Assembly: GCA_025924495.1 (NCBI GenBank)
Contig: JAICIG010000471.1
Location: 1 to 5,840, forward strand
Origin: Pirellulales bacterium
GTDB taxonomy: Bacteria > Planctomycetota > Planctomycetia > Pirellulales > JAICIG01
Reading direction: 5' to 3'
Length of the DNA: 5,840 nt
In this document: positions 1-5,771 of the stretch, one piece after another
Layout: each line of letters starts with the position of its first letter
How positions within the stretch are numbered: the first letter of the stretch is position 1
Notes under the pieces: model-generated
The model's input: only the letters and a program-made list of their open reading frames with translations
The model's database searches: none
Told to the model about the DNA's origin: nothing
Made by a program: the position numbers and the translations under genes

Positions 1-398
1 GTGCCCGAGCCGGTCGAGTCGTCGTGGCAGTCGTGCTCGCCGTTGCCGGACATCGCGTTCCGGGCGATCGTGTTGCCGCTCGAGTCCGTGTCGGCGCGAA
101 GGCCGTCGCGGCCGTTGCGATCGCTGGAGTTGGCCTCGACGCGGGTCGAGTCCGCGTTCTCGAGCGCGATTCCGTCTCCCTTGACGGCGCCGGTCCCGTT
201 CTCGGCCACGCGGTTGCCGCGGACGACGTCCTGCGTCGTGCCGTCGCGCAGGCGGATGCCGGCGTCGCCGCAGCCCGTCACCGAGTTCTCCGAGATCGAC
301 AGCCTCGTGTTGTTCGTCGAGACGTCGTACGAGTCCGGCACGTAGCGGACGTTGATGCCGGTCGGCGTGTGGCCCTCATAGCCGGTCGGAACTCGCGT
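1..398 (-). CDS. Right-handed parallel beta-helix repeat protein, internal fragment
   Basis: Reading the minus strand from 398 down to 3 gives 132 open codons that run off the left edge. The translation has the ladder typical of NosD-like or pectate-lyase-like beta-helices: turns of about 23-28 residues built on N-x-(I/V/T)-x-x-N and G-D-G-(I/L), such as ENSVTGCGDAGIRL, RGNRVAENG, GDGIALENADSTRV, NTIARNAMSGNGEHDCHDDS. Such proteins are usually secreted and bind or cleave polysaccharide; no catalytic residues can be assigned here. The upstream side is broken: a TAA lies at 401-399 and no ATG or ribosome site follows; a GTG at 341-339 is in frame but would start mid-helix without a Shine-Dalgarno. 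By hand count only 7 of 132 codons end in A or T, unlike the neighbouring genes. It is either a gene remnant or one side of a chimeric join. The family call is firm, the gene boundaries are not. Confidence 0.72.
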
Positions 399-420
399 TT
401 AGCCGCCTCGGCGGTTCCGC

Positions 421-426
421 TATAAT
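421..426 (+). promoter_or_regulatory. Predicted -10 box of the lipoprotein gene
   Basis: A perfect TATAAT lies 74 bases before the ATG at 501, predicting a transcript start near 432-434 and a leader of roughly 68 bases. With a 17-base spacer the -35 would be TTTAGC at 398-403, a poor match. The spacer holds a small inverted repeat, CCGCC-TC-GGCGG at 403-414. The -35 side lies at the apparent composition junction, so the native upstream element may be missing from this sequence. Confidence 0.5.
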
Positions 427-500
427 CCGCCGTTCAAGTTGGCGTGCACGCGTGCTGATGCGTTGATGGTTGTCGGTTGTGTCCTTTCACGTTGGCGGAA

Positions 501-1466
501 ATGCGTCGTTCGTTCATTCATCTGGCGATTGGTACTTTGTGCGTTGCCGCGCTCGGCTGCGGCACGACAAAGTGGTCTGACACGCCGCGCACCGCCACCG
601 AGCAACTGTTGATTTCGACGGCCGTCGATCGTGCCATCGACAACATGAACTTCAAACCGCTGGCCGGCAAGGACGTTTACTTCGATGCGACCTATCTGGA
701 AGGGATCGTAGATAAGAATTACGTCGTGAGTTCGCTCCGCCAGCACATGTTGGCGCAAGGCGTGACGCTCGTTCCCGACAAGGAGTCGGCGACGTATGTC
801 GTCGAGGCTCGTGCAGGCGCTGTGGGCACGAATCATCATGACGTGTTGCTCGGCATTCCGGCCTTGAGTGTGCCGGGGGCTTCGATGATTCCCGGCGCTC
901 CCACGGCCATTCCCGAAATTCCCTTTGCCAAGACGACGGACCAAAAGGGCATCGCCAAGATCGCGGCCTTTGCCTACAACCAGGACACCGGCCAACCAAT
1001 CTGGCAGTCGGGCGTGTTTCCGGTCGTCAGCAATGCGAAGGACACGTGGATCCTGGGCACGGGGCCATTCCAGCGGGGCTCGATCTACGACGGCACCCGA
1101 TTCGCCGGCAGCCGGTTGCTCTTCTCTCGCAAGAAGAAGGAAGAGCCTGGGCCGAAGCCCGAAATTCCGATTACTGCGGAAGCGGTTTTCGAAGAACGTC
1201 CGATGTTAGCGCGGCGGTTTCCGCGCAAATCCGCCACGAATCAACCAGCCAAGCCCGCCGCGGCTGCGCCGGGCGCGCCGCCGCCACCTGGCGGCGCAGC
1301 GACCAGCGGCACAACGCAAGGTATTGGCGGCGCCCCGGCAGCCAAGCCCCCCACGCCTGCTCCGAATGCCACGAACGGCATCACAGGCGGACTGCCCGAC
1401 GGCAACGTCATGCGACTTCCCGAGCTGAATTTGCCGGGAAGGAATGCGGCAACGACCAAAAAATAG
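501..1466 (+). CDS. Predicted lipoprotein of a planctomycete family of unknown function (DUF6655-like)
   Basis: The 321-residue product starts with a short signal: MRR, a hydrophobic stretch from about residue 5 to 18, and Cys20 in the context A-A-L-G-C, a slightly atypical lipobox. A lipid-anchored envelope protein is therefore likely. Residues 28-206 form the conserved-looking core (TATEQLLISTAVDRAID, then VSSLRQHMLAQG, YVVEARAGAVGT). This resembles a planctomycete family that I believe is called DUF6655; the name is from memory. No enzymatic motif is visible. Residues 207-250 are charged (KKKEEPGPKPE) and 248-321 form a low-complexity Pro/Ala/Gly tail, probably disordered. The ATG at 501 was chosen because it gives a compact signal peptide; a GGCGGA lies only two bases before it, so the ribosome site is weak. 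An in-frame TTG at 477 would add eight residues with no better site. rmlD follows after 80 bases on the same strand. Confidence 0.78.
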   Translation: MRRSFIHLAIGTLCVAALGCGTTKWSDTPRTATEQLLISTAVDRAIDNMNFKPLAGKDVYFDATYLEGIVDKNYVVSSLRQHMLAQGVTLVPDKESATYVVEARAGAVGTNHHDVLLGIPALSVPGASMIPGAPTAIPEIPFAKTTDQKGIAKIAAFAYNQDTGQPIWQSGVFPVVSNAKDTWILGTGPFQRGSIYDGTRFAGSRLLFSRKKKEEPGPKPEIPITAEAVFEERPMLARRFPRKSATNQPAKPAAAAPGAPPPPGGAATSGTTQGIGGAPAAKPPTPAPNATNGITGGLPDGNVMRLPELNLPGRNAATTKK

Positions 1467-1477
1467 CGCCTTGGCGG

Positions 1478-1496
1478 CTCGCCGGCGTGCGGCGAG
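1478..1496 (+). other. Intergenic stem-loop between the lipoprotein gene and rmlD
   Basis: CTCGCCG (1478-1484) and CGGCGAG (1490-1496) form a perfect 7-bp stem with a 5-base loop, 12 bases after the lipoprotein stop. The bases after it (AATTGGG) are not a U-tract, so it is not a convincing intrinsic terminator. It could trim or stabilise an upstream message, or reduce read-through into rmlD. Confidence 0.35.
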
Positions 1497-1546
1497 AATT
1501 GGGACGAAGTTGCGCATCTCCGTCGGGAAAACTCAGGGATTTCGAA

Positions 1547-2392
1547 ATGCGAATCGCGGTCACCGGCGCCGGCGGCCAGTTGGGAGGCGAATTATGTCGC
1601 CGTCTTCAGCAAGCGGCTGCGCCTCTTGACGTGCCTGATTTTGATCTCACGGATCGCGAACTCGTCCGCCGGGCCCTGTTGGCGATTCGCCCCGACGCGG
1701 TAATCAACACGGCGGCGTTCACCTTGGTCGACCGCGCGGAACAAGAGCCTGAGCGATGCTGGAACATCAATGCAAGGGGCGTGGGCTATCTGGCCGATGT
1801 CTGTGAAGAGCTTCAATGTCCGCTCGTGCAGATCAGCACCGACTATGTGTTCGGCAACGACGCTGAACGGCGCACTCCTTATCGCGAGGACGATCCGCCC
1901 GGACCGCAGGGCGTCTATGGGCAAAGCAAGCTGGGGGGCGAACAACAGGCGGCGCGCTCGGCCCAACATCTGATCGTACGCACCTGTGGCTTGTACGGCA
2001 CGCCGGGGCCAAAAACGCCGGGGAATTTCGTCGAAACGATGCTCCGGCTCGGCAAGGAGCGGAGCAGCCTGCGGATCGTGGATGATCAGCACTGCACGCC
2101 CAGTTACGTGCCGCACGTGGCCCGGGCGGTGCTGTTCCTGTTAGAGTCGGGCGCCCGCGGAACTTTTCATGTGGTGAACGGCGGCGCGACGACGTGGTAC
2201 GATTTCGCCGGCGAGATCTTTCGCCAGGCAGGGCTGAAGATCGCCCTCGAGCGGATTACCACGGCAGAGTACGGCGCTTTAGCTCCTCGGCCTCAGTACA
2301 GCGTGCTCGACACGAGCCGTTATCGCAGCCTTGGCGGCCCGCCATTGCCGAGCTGGCAAGGCGCCCTGGCCGAATACTTGAAGCAAAGGTGA
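1547..2392 (+). CDS. rmlD: dTDP-4-dehydrorhamnose reductase (RmlD/RfbD family)
   Basis: In this family the enzyme reduces dTDP-4-dehydro-L-rhamnose with NAD(P)H, the last step to dTDP-L-rhamnose for surface polysaccharide; it is a cytoplasmic extended short-chain dehydrogenase. The 281-residue product matches the usual length. Visible motifs are the Rossmann glycine motif GAGGQLG (7-13), INTAAFTLVDRAE (53-65), STDYVF (97-102) with the catalytic Thr98, YGQSK (124-128) giving Tyr124 and Lys128, RTCGLYG (145-151), DDQHCTPSYVPHVA (179-192) and RPQYSVLDTSR (248-258). All are in family order. The start at 1547 is set by the Rossmann fold beginning at residue 2 and by AGGGA at 1535-1539, seven bases before the ATG. 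No rmlA, rmlB or rmlC lies in the window, so substrate supply must be encoded elsewhere. A related nucleotide-sugar reductase role cannot be excluded, but the family is clear. Confidence 0.93.
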   Translation: MRIAVTGAGGQLGGELCRRLQQAAAPLDVPDFDLTDRELVRRALLAIRPDAVINTAAFTLVDRAEQEPERCWNINARGVGYLADVCEELQCPLVQISTDYVFGNDAERRTPYREDDPPGPQGVYGQSKLGGEQQAARSAQHLIVRTCGLYGTPGPKTPGNFVETMLRLGKERSSLRIVDDQHCTPSYVPHVARAVLFLLESGARGTFHVVNGGATTWYDFAGEIFRQAGLKIALERITTAEYGALAPRPQYSVLDTSRYRSLGGPPLPSWQGALAEYLKQR

Positions 2393-2410
2393 AGGCGAAC
2401 GAATGAAGGA

Positions 2411-2441
2411 TAAAAGGGGAGAGCAACTCACTCTCCTCCCC
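2411..2441 (-). terminator. Intrinsic terminator of the minus-strand hypothetical gene
   Basis: Read on the minus strand, GGGGAGGAGAG (2441-2431), a 7-base loop and CTCTCCCC (2423-2416) form an 8-bp stem with one bulged A, followed at once by TTTTA (2415-2411). It begins nine bases after the TGA at 2452-2450. The plus-strand side lacks a U-tract, so it mainly serves the minus-strand gene. No separate terminator for rmlD is visible in the 57-base gap. Confidence 0.75.
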
Positions 2442-2449
2442 GCCCTCCT

Positions 2450-3145
2450 TCAATAGTCGCACATCGAGTCCATGCCGAGCCGCATCTTCAGCTCTTCGAA
2501 CTGCTGCAGGTAGTGATCGCTGGACGAGTGGACGTGCTCGGCTTCCGTGATGAATTTCATCTGGTCGTTGCACTTCACATTGCGTTCGCCCAGCACATCT
2601 TCGAACGGCGCCAGGTTTTCGCCATAAACGATGAGCAACTTGTGCTCGTCGAATTGGACCTCTTGCGGAATCCCGGGATTGAGCACGGCGATGCCGGTGC
2701 AGCCGTCATTGAGCAGCAGATCTTCGAAATCCCACAGGATGCTTTTCAACACGGGCAAATCGATGTGCTCGCGATACAGGTCGACGTGCCCTCGATTTTC
2801 CCGGTTATGGCTGGTTTCCAGGACCACGTCGACCTCGAAGCCCAGCGGATCCAGCAAGTCCATGAAAGTTTCGAACAGGTGCTGGTTCGAGGCGGCGGCC
2901 ATCAGCACGGGCACGCTGGCCCGGCTTTCTTCGTCGCGATAAACGTCGTGCCGGTAGCCTTGGCTGGGCACGACTTGCAAGTCGTAAGACGGCCGGACCG
3001 CGTCGGTCAGGACAAAGTCGCCGTAGCGTACGACGCCCAGATGGGCTTCCAGTTCCTCTTCGGACAGCCGCTCGAAGCTGCTCGTGCCGACGTTCGGCGC
3101 GCCGTCGCGGAACACGTTGCGGAAGAAACGTTTCAAGAAACCCAT
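2450..3145 (-). CDS. Conserved-looking hypothetical protein, acidic, cytoplasmic
   Basis: I do not recognise this family. The 231-residue product has no signal peptide or membrane segment. Residues 1-13 (MGFLKRFFRNVFR) look like a basic amphipathic helix that could touch a membrane or partner; the rest is rich in Asp and Glu. Alternating beta and helix stretches are likely: residues 37-60 (HLGVVRYGDFVLTDAV onward), 77-112 (ending in FEVDVVLETSH), 131-156 (PVLKSILWDFEDLLLN then GIAVLNPG) and 162-190 (VQFDEHKLLIVYGEN). The only cysteines are at 149, 192 and 229, with no metal-binding pattern. The start is supported by AAAGG at 3156-3152, six bases before the ATG. It is convergent with rmlD and ends at its own terminator, so it is probably a single-gene unit. 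Codon pattern and clean ends make it a real gene rather than a shadow of the overlapping plus-strand frames. No convincing promoter was found upstream. Confidence 0.8.
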   Translation of the reverse strand: MGFLKRFFRNVFRDGAPNVGTSSFERLSEEELEAHLGVVRYGDFVLTDAVRPSYDLQVVPSQGYRHDVYRDEESRASVPVLMAAASNQHLFETFMDLLDPLGFEVDVVLETSHNRENRGHVDLYREHIDLPVLKSILWDFEDLLLNDGCTGIAVLNPGIPQEVQFDEHKLLIVYGENLAPFEDVLGERNVKCNDQMKFITEAEHVHSSSDHYLQQFEELKMRLGMDSMCDY

Positions 3146-3559
3146 CGCTAGCCTTTACCTCTTGATCCGGACGCGAATTGGCGAAAAGCGCCGGGACAAC
3201 ACGCTGGCTGCCCGACCAAACTTAGGTCAAAACCGACGATTCAAGCCAAACTTCGCTGATTAATTGGGTCTGCTTTGCGCGTTCCGCCGTCAAATTCCGA
3301 ACCATCGGTCCGTTCGTTGCAACCGGAACTCGCTGGGGTTTTGCCGGCCATTTCCCCCTCCACTTCTTGGGGAAACCGCTAGCGCAATTGGCCCACAGTT
3401 GTAGTCTAGCACTCAGCTTTCCAGCTCGCGGCGAGGGGCAAGCAATTTCGCCTCGAAAAGTCGCTCCACGCACGGCAAGCTCTGCGGATCGCGCCGAACG
3501 GTTGCTCGCGCCACTCGGCGCAGGCGTTTGACGTGGCGTTTCCGCTAACCACCGACAAC
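3146..3559. other. Gene-free stretch with no recognised feature
   Basis: No open frame here has a plausible start with a ribosome site or a protein-like composition. It must include the control region of the minus-strand hypothetical gene. On the minus strand a TTGACC (3230-3225) and a TTGACG (3293-3288) look like -35 boxes, but neither has a -10 at proper spacing. An imperfect palindrome GACC-N7-GGTC at 3214-3228 overlaps the first. I see no tRNA, CRISPR or mobile-element ends. Confidence 0.4.
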
Positions 3560-3615
3560 AAAAAAACGGGAAGTCGCTCGCGATGCTTGCTTGCATCTGA
3601 TGAGTGACTTCCCGT
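3560..3615 (-). terminator. Strong orphan intrinsic terminator reading leftward
   Basis: A 14-bp stem is formed by 3566-3579 and 3602-3615, with one G-U type mismatch (G3576 against T3605). The loop holds a further 5-bp stem, GATGC (3582-3586) with GCATC (3593-3597), closing on TTGCTT. On the minus strand the stem is followed by a run of T (from the A-run at 3560-3566) and then GTTGT, the classic rho-independent layout. The plus-strand side continues CTCCTTAAC with no U-tract. No minus-strand gene lies to its right before the divergent lipoprotein gene at 3762, so it would end a short untranslated transcript or block leftward read-through. Confidence 0.7.
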
Positions 3616-3624
3616 CTCCTTAAC

Positions 3625-3672
3625 TGCGTACGCAAGCCGCTGCCGGAACGTTCATACAAACCACTGAACGTT
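3625..3672. promoter_or_regulatory. Three palindromes with centres 20 bp apart, candidate operator array
   Basis: TGCGTACGCA (3625-3634), GAACGTTC (3646-3653) and AACGTT (3667-3672, within GAACGTT) are perfect palindromes whose centres fall at 3629.5, 3649.5 and 3669.5, about two helical turns apart. The last two share GAACGTT and the rightmost one sits where the -35 of the following promoter would be. This suits binding of a dimeric regulator to one face of the helix. No known regulator motif is recognised, and short palindromes can arise by chance. Confidence 0.35.
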
Positions 3673-3687
3673 TGGGCGCCGCGCATC

Positions 3688-3696
3688 TGGTATATT
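3688..3696 (+). promoter_or_regulatory. Extended -10 promoter of the transglutaminase lipoprotein gene
   Basis: TGG-TATATT matches the extended -10 form TGn-TATAAT with five of six bases in the box. No good -35 is present at 17 or 18 bases upstream (ACGTTT or AACGTT), which fits an extended -10 promoter or one depending on an activator. The transcript would start near 3703, leaving a leader of about 59 bases. The ribosome site AGGA at 3752-3755 stands six bases before the ATG at 3762. Confidence 0.5.
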
Positions 3697-3718
3697 GCAG
3701 CTTCCGCAAAAGCTGCAA
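3695..3718. promoter_or_regulatory. 9-bp inverted repeat over the -10 end and transcript start
   Basis: TTGCAGCTT (3695-3703) and AAGCTGCAA (3710-3718) are perfect inverted copies around CCGCAA. The left arm overlaps the last two bases of the -10 box. As DNA it has the position and shape of a repressor operator; as RNA only part of the left arm would be transcribed from a start near 3703, which favours the DNA reading. A second small repeat, GCCGC-CTA-GCGGC at 3723-3735, lies in the leader. Confidence 0.45.
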
Positions 3719-3761
3719 AGTTGCCGCCTAGCGGCGCAAGTTCGCAGAGGAAGGACAAGGA

Positions 3762-5366
3762 ATGATTGGATCGATGACTGGATCGCGACGGAGAACGATT
3801 TGCATGGTGGGGGCGCCGTTGTTCGCCGCCTGGTTGTTGGCTGTGGCGGCGGCCTTGCTTGCCGGCTGCAACGGCTCGCCCGCGGCCACTGGCGGGAAGG
3901 TCGAACGCAAGGCCGCTAGTTCGGCCAGGTCGGCGACGGCTGCGGAAAAGGAAGCGGTCCGGGAGACCTGGGATGTTTACTTTATCCAAGGCGACCGTAT
4001 CGGCTATGGCAGGTCATCCGAGCAGGAGGTCGAGGACGAAGGTCGTACTTTGCTGCGCTGGGAAGGCGAATGCCAATTGTTCGTGAAGCGATTCGGTCAG
4101 CCCGCCGATTTTGGTTTTCGTGTTAGCAGCCTCGAGACTCCGGACGGCAAGGTGCTGTCGCTCTCCTGCGAGAACGAGTTGGGCCTACAGCCTGCCTTGA
4201 CGACCGGGCTGGTCGAGGGGGGAACGCTGCGGCTGCAGACGACGACCGCCGGCAAAACGACGACGACCGAGCTGGCCTGGCCTGACGCTGCCCGCGGTTA
4301 TTTTGCCGTCGAACAGGATTTGATGCGACGCCCCATGCAGCCTGGCGAGCAGCGCACGCTCCAAGCCTTGCAGCCCCTGATGAATGTATTGGCTCAAGTC
4401 GAACTGACTGCGGGCGACTATGAAGTGACGGAATCGCTGACGGGCAGTTATGAATTGCTGCGCATCGAAAGCACGCTGGAGCAGCCCGACGCTAAGCTTG
4501 AACAAACGATGTGGGCGAATCGCGCTGGCGAAGTCCTGAAGACTCATGCGCCGATGATGCAGATGACCAGTTATCGCACGACCGAACAGGTTGCGCTGAA
4601 AAAGAGCGATGCCGCGTTCGATCTCGGCAGAATGTCGACGGTAAAGCTGCCCAAGCCTTTGGACAATGCCCATCGGACGACCAAAATGCGCTATCTCGTC
4701 GAGCTCGAAGAGGGCGATCCGGCGAGCGTCTTTGTTTCTGGACCGACGCAGCAAGTGAAATCGACCGGTCCGCATACGGCGGAAATCACCGTCGAAGCGA
4801 TCGGGCCCGACACGCCGCTGCCTGAAGGGGGCGCCGCCCCCGAGTCGCCGCCAACGGCCGACGACCGAGAGCCGAATGACATCGTGCAAAGCAAAGACCC
4901 GCGGATCGTGGCCATGGCCCAAGAGGCGGCCGGCGACGAGCAGGATCCTTGGAAAACGGCCGTGGCTATGGAAAGTTATGTTCATCGCCACGTCAAGGAA
5001 AAGAACTATTCGACGGCCTTCGCCACCGCCAGCGAAGTGGCCGAGAGCATGTCGGGCGACTGCACCGAGCACGCCGTGCTCTTGGCTGCCTTGGCTCGTG
5101 CTCGCGGCATTCCCGCCCGCGCTGCCTTAGGCCTGGTCTACGCGCCCAGCGAGCAAGGTTTCGCTTACCACATGTGGACCGAGGTTTACGTCAACGGCCG
5201 CTGGATTCCGCTCGACGCCACCCTCGGTCGCGGCGGAATCGGGGCCGCTCACTTGAAGCTAGCCGACTCCAGCTTGAAAGGCGCCACGGCCTATTCCAGT
5301 TTCCTGCCCGTGGCCAAGGTGCTTGGCAAGCTGAAGATCGAGGTGCTGGAAGAGGGAGAAGAGTAG
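3762..5366 (+). CDS. Transglutaminase-like domain lipoprotein
   Basis: The 534-residue product begins with a basic region (R9-R11), a hydrophobic helix and the perfect lipobox L33-A-G-C36, so it should be exported and lipid-anchored. Residues 37-65 are a low-complexity linker. Residues about 70-300 are a mostly beta region that includes VYFIQGDRIGYGRSSEQEV; I cannot assign it to a named family. Residues 352-378 are a Pro/Glu/Asp linker. The C-terminal papain-like transglutaminase core spans about 380-500, with Cys434 in SGDCTEHA, His470 in AYHMWTEVYV and Asp485 in WIPLDAT, so the triad is complete. The bacterial superfamily includes proteases, peptide-modifying and cross-linking enzymes; substrate cannot be read from sequence. 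AGGA at 3752-3755 supports the ATG at 3762; an in-frame ATG at 3774 is a weaker alternative. The gene has its own promoter, and a 14-bp tandem repeat overlaps its stop codon. Confidence 0.9.
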   Translation: MIGSMTGSRRRTICMVGAPLFAAWLLAVAAALLAGCNGSPAATGGKVERKAASSARSATAAEKEAVRETWDVYFIQGDRIGYGRSSEQEVEDEGRTLLRWEGECQLFVKRFGQPADFGFRVSSLETPDGKVLSLSCENELGLQPALTTGLVEGGTLRLQTTTAGKTTTTELAWPDAARGYFAVEQDLMRRPMQPGEQRTLQALQPLMNVLAQVELTAGDYEVTESLTGSYELLRIESTLEQPDAKLEQTMWANRAGEVLKTHAPMMQMTSYRTTEQVALKKSDAAFDLGRMSTVKLPKPLDNAHRTTKMRYLVELEEGDPASVFVSGPTQQVKSTGPHTAEITVEAIGPDTPLPEGGAAPESPPTADDREPNDIVQSKDPRIVAMAQEAAGDEQDPWKTAVAMESYVHRHVKEKNYSTAFATASEVAESMSGDCTEHAVLLAALARARGIPARAALGLVYAPSEQGFAYHMWTEVYVNGRWIPLDATLGRGGIGAAHLKLADSSLKGATAYSSFLPVAKVLGKLKIEVLEEGEE

Positions 5367-5390
5367 AGGGTAGACAGTAGAGGGTAGACA
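5363..5390. repeat. 14-bp perfect tandem repeat, two copies, overlapping the stop codon
   Basis: GTAGAGGGTAGACA occurs at 5363-5376 and again at 5377-5390 with no spacer. The first copy contains the TAG stop (5364-5366) of the transglutaminase gene. Each unit itself contains a near-duplicate GTAGA(G/C). It runs directly into the 7-bp repeats. Confidence 0.85.
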
Positions 5391-5425
5391 GGAGTCAGGA
5401 GTCAGGAGTCAGGCGTCAGGCGTCA
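5391..5425. repeat. 7-bp tandem repeat, five copies
   Basis: Three copies of GGAGTCA (5391-5411) are followed by two of GGCGTCA (5412-5425), then a degenerate GGAGACG. Heptanucleotide tandem repeats between genes are known from cyanobacteria (STRR elements); a similar type here is inference. Such arrays vary in copy number by slippage. Confidence 0.88.
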
Positions 5426-5437
5426 GGAGACGGGGAT

Positions 5438-5558
5438 GTGAAACACTGCCGCCAAGGCGGCCAAGATTGCCGCTCGGATTTGGCCAACTTCGAGCATCCG
5501 GCTTTCCCCTGACGCCAAGCTGGTCGTCAGCGAAGATCTCCTCGCGAAGTTGGCCATC
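5438..5558. repeat. Structured repeat element, copy 1
   Basis: This copy aligns with 5591-5711 over 121 bases each, about 80 percent identical by eye over the right 98 bases and weaker at the left. Anchor matches include CCAAGATTGCCGCT, CTTCGAGCATCC, AGATCTCCT and CGAAGTTGGCCATC. It can fold into a long hairpin: TGGCCAACTTCG (5481-5492) is a perfect inverse of 5545-5556, and inside it CTGACGCCA (5509-5517) pairs with TGG-t-CGTCAG (5521-5530). An alternative arm pairs GCGAAGAT (5530-5537) with 5556-5563. No transposase or terminal inverted repeat is seen. Its opposite strand stays open and translates to a repeated peptide (MANFARRS and ESRMLE), which I regard as a by-product of the repeat. Confidence 0.75.
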
Positions 5559-5590
5559 TTCGCCTGTCGCCGGGTATTCGCTGGTCCGTC

Positions 5591-5711
5591 GTGGAGCAAA
5601 GCTGGCCAAGTCGCCCAAGATTGCCGCTGGAATTTGGTCGCTTCGAGCATCCCGCTTTCTCTAGATGCCAAGATGGTCACCCGCCAAGATCTCCTGACGA
5701 AGTTGGCCATC
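5591..5711. repeat. Structured repeat element, copy 2
   Basis: This is the diverged second copy, 153 bases downstream of the first. It keeps the outer closing arms in part (CTTCG with CGAAG, TGG with CCA) and the inner stem G-x-T-G-CCA-aga-TGG-t-C-A (5664-5681) with one lost pair. Similarity probably goes on to the right: TCGCCGGGTATT after copy 1 and TCGCCTGGGTATT after copy 2 (near 5739-5752), separated from the core by extra bases in copy 2. Confidence 0.7.
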
Positions 5712-5771
5712 CCTGAAAGAGCCTGAAGCGTCAAGTGGCTCGCCTGGGTATTTTTGCGCGGGGTTTCTCCG

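Noticed and set aside
24..425. Plus-strand open frames over the first 425 bases
   Set aside because: They are Val/Arg/Ala-rich shadows of the minus-strand beta-helix reading, which has a clear repeat pattern and GC-biased third positions.
1046..1546. Extension of the rmlD frame upstream to 1046
   Set aside because: This part overlaps the lipoprotein gene in another frame and reads as random Arg-rich text; the Rossmann fold begins right after the ATG at 1547, which has a good ribosome site.
2513..3151. Plus-strand open frame of 212 codons opposite the hypothetical gene
   Set aside because: It is the mirror of the minus-strand gene, with the usual His/Val/Gln bias of such shadows, and it lacks a ribosome site; the minus-strand reading has a ribosome site and a terminator.
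3225..3293. Minus-strand -35 boxes TTGACC and TTGACG as promoters of the hypothetical gene
   Set aside because: Neither has a TATAAT-like box at 16-18 bases; ATTAAT near 3258-3265 lies about 23 bases from the nearer one.
3222..3989. Minus-strand open frame of 255 codons
   Set aside because: It runs through the strong minus-strand terminator, the promoter and the start of the transglutaminase gene, its translation is low-complexity Arg/Ser/Pro text, and no ribosome site supports it.
5363..5720. CRISPR array at the right end
   Set aside because: The 7-bp and 14-bp units are contiguous with no spacers, and the two long copies are too diverged and too few to be CRISPR repeats.
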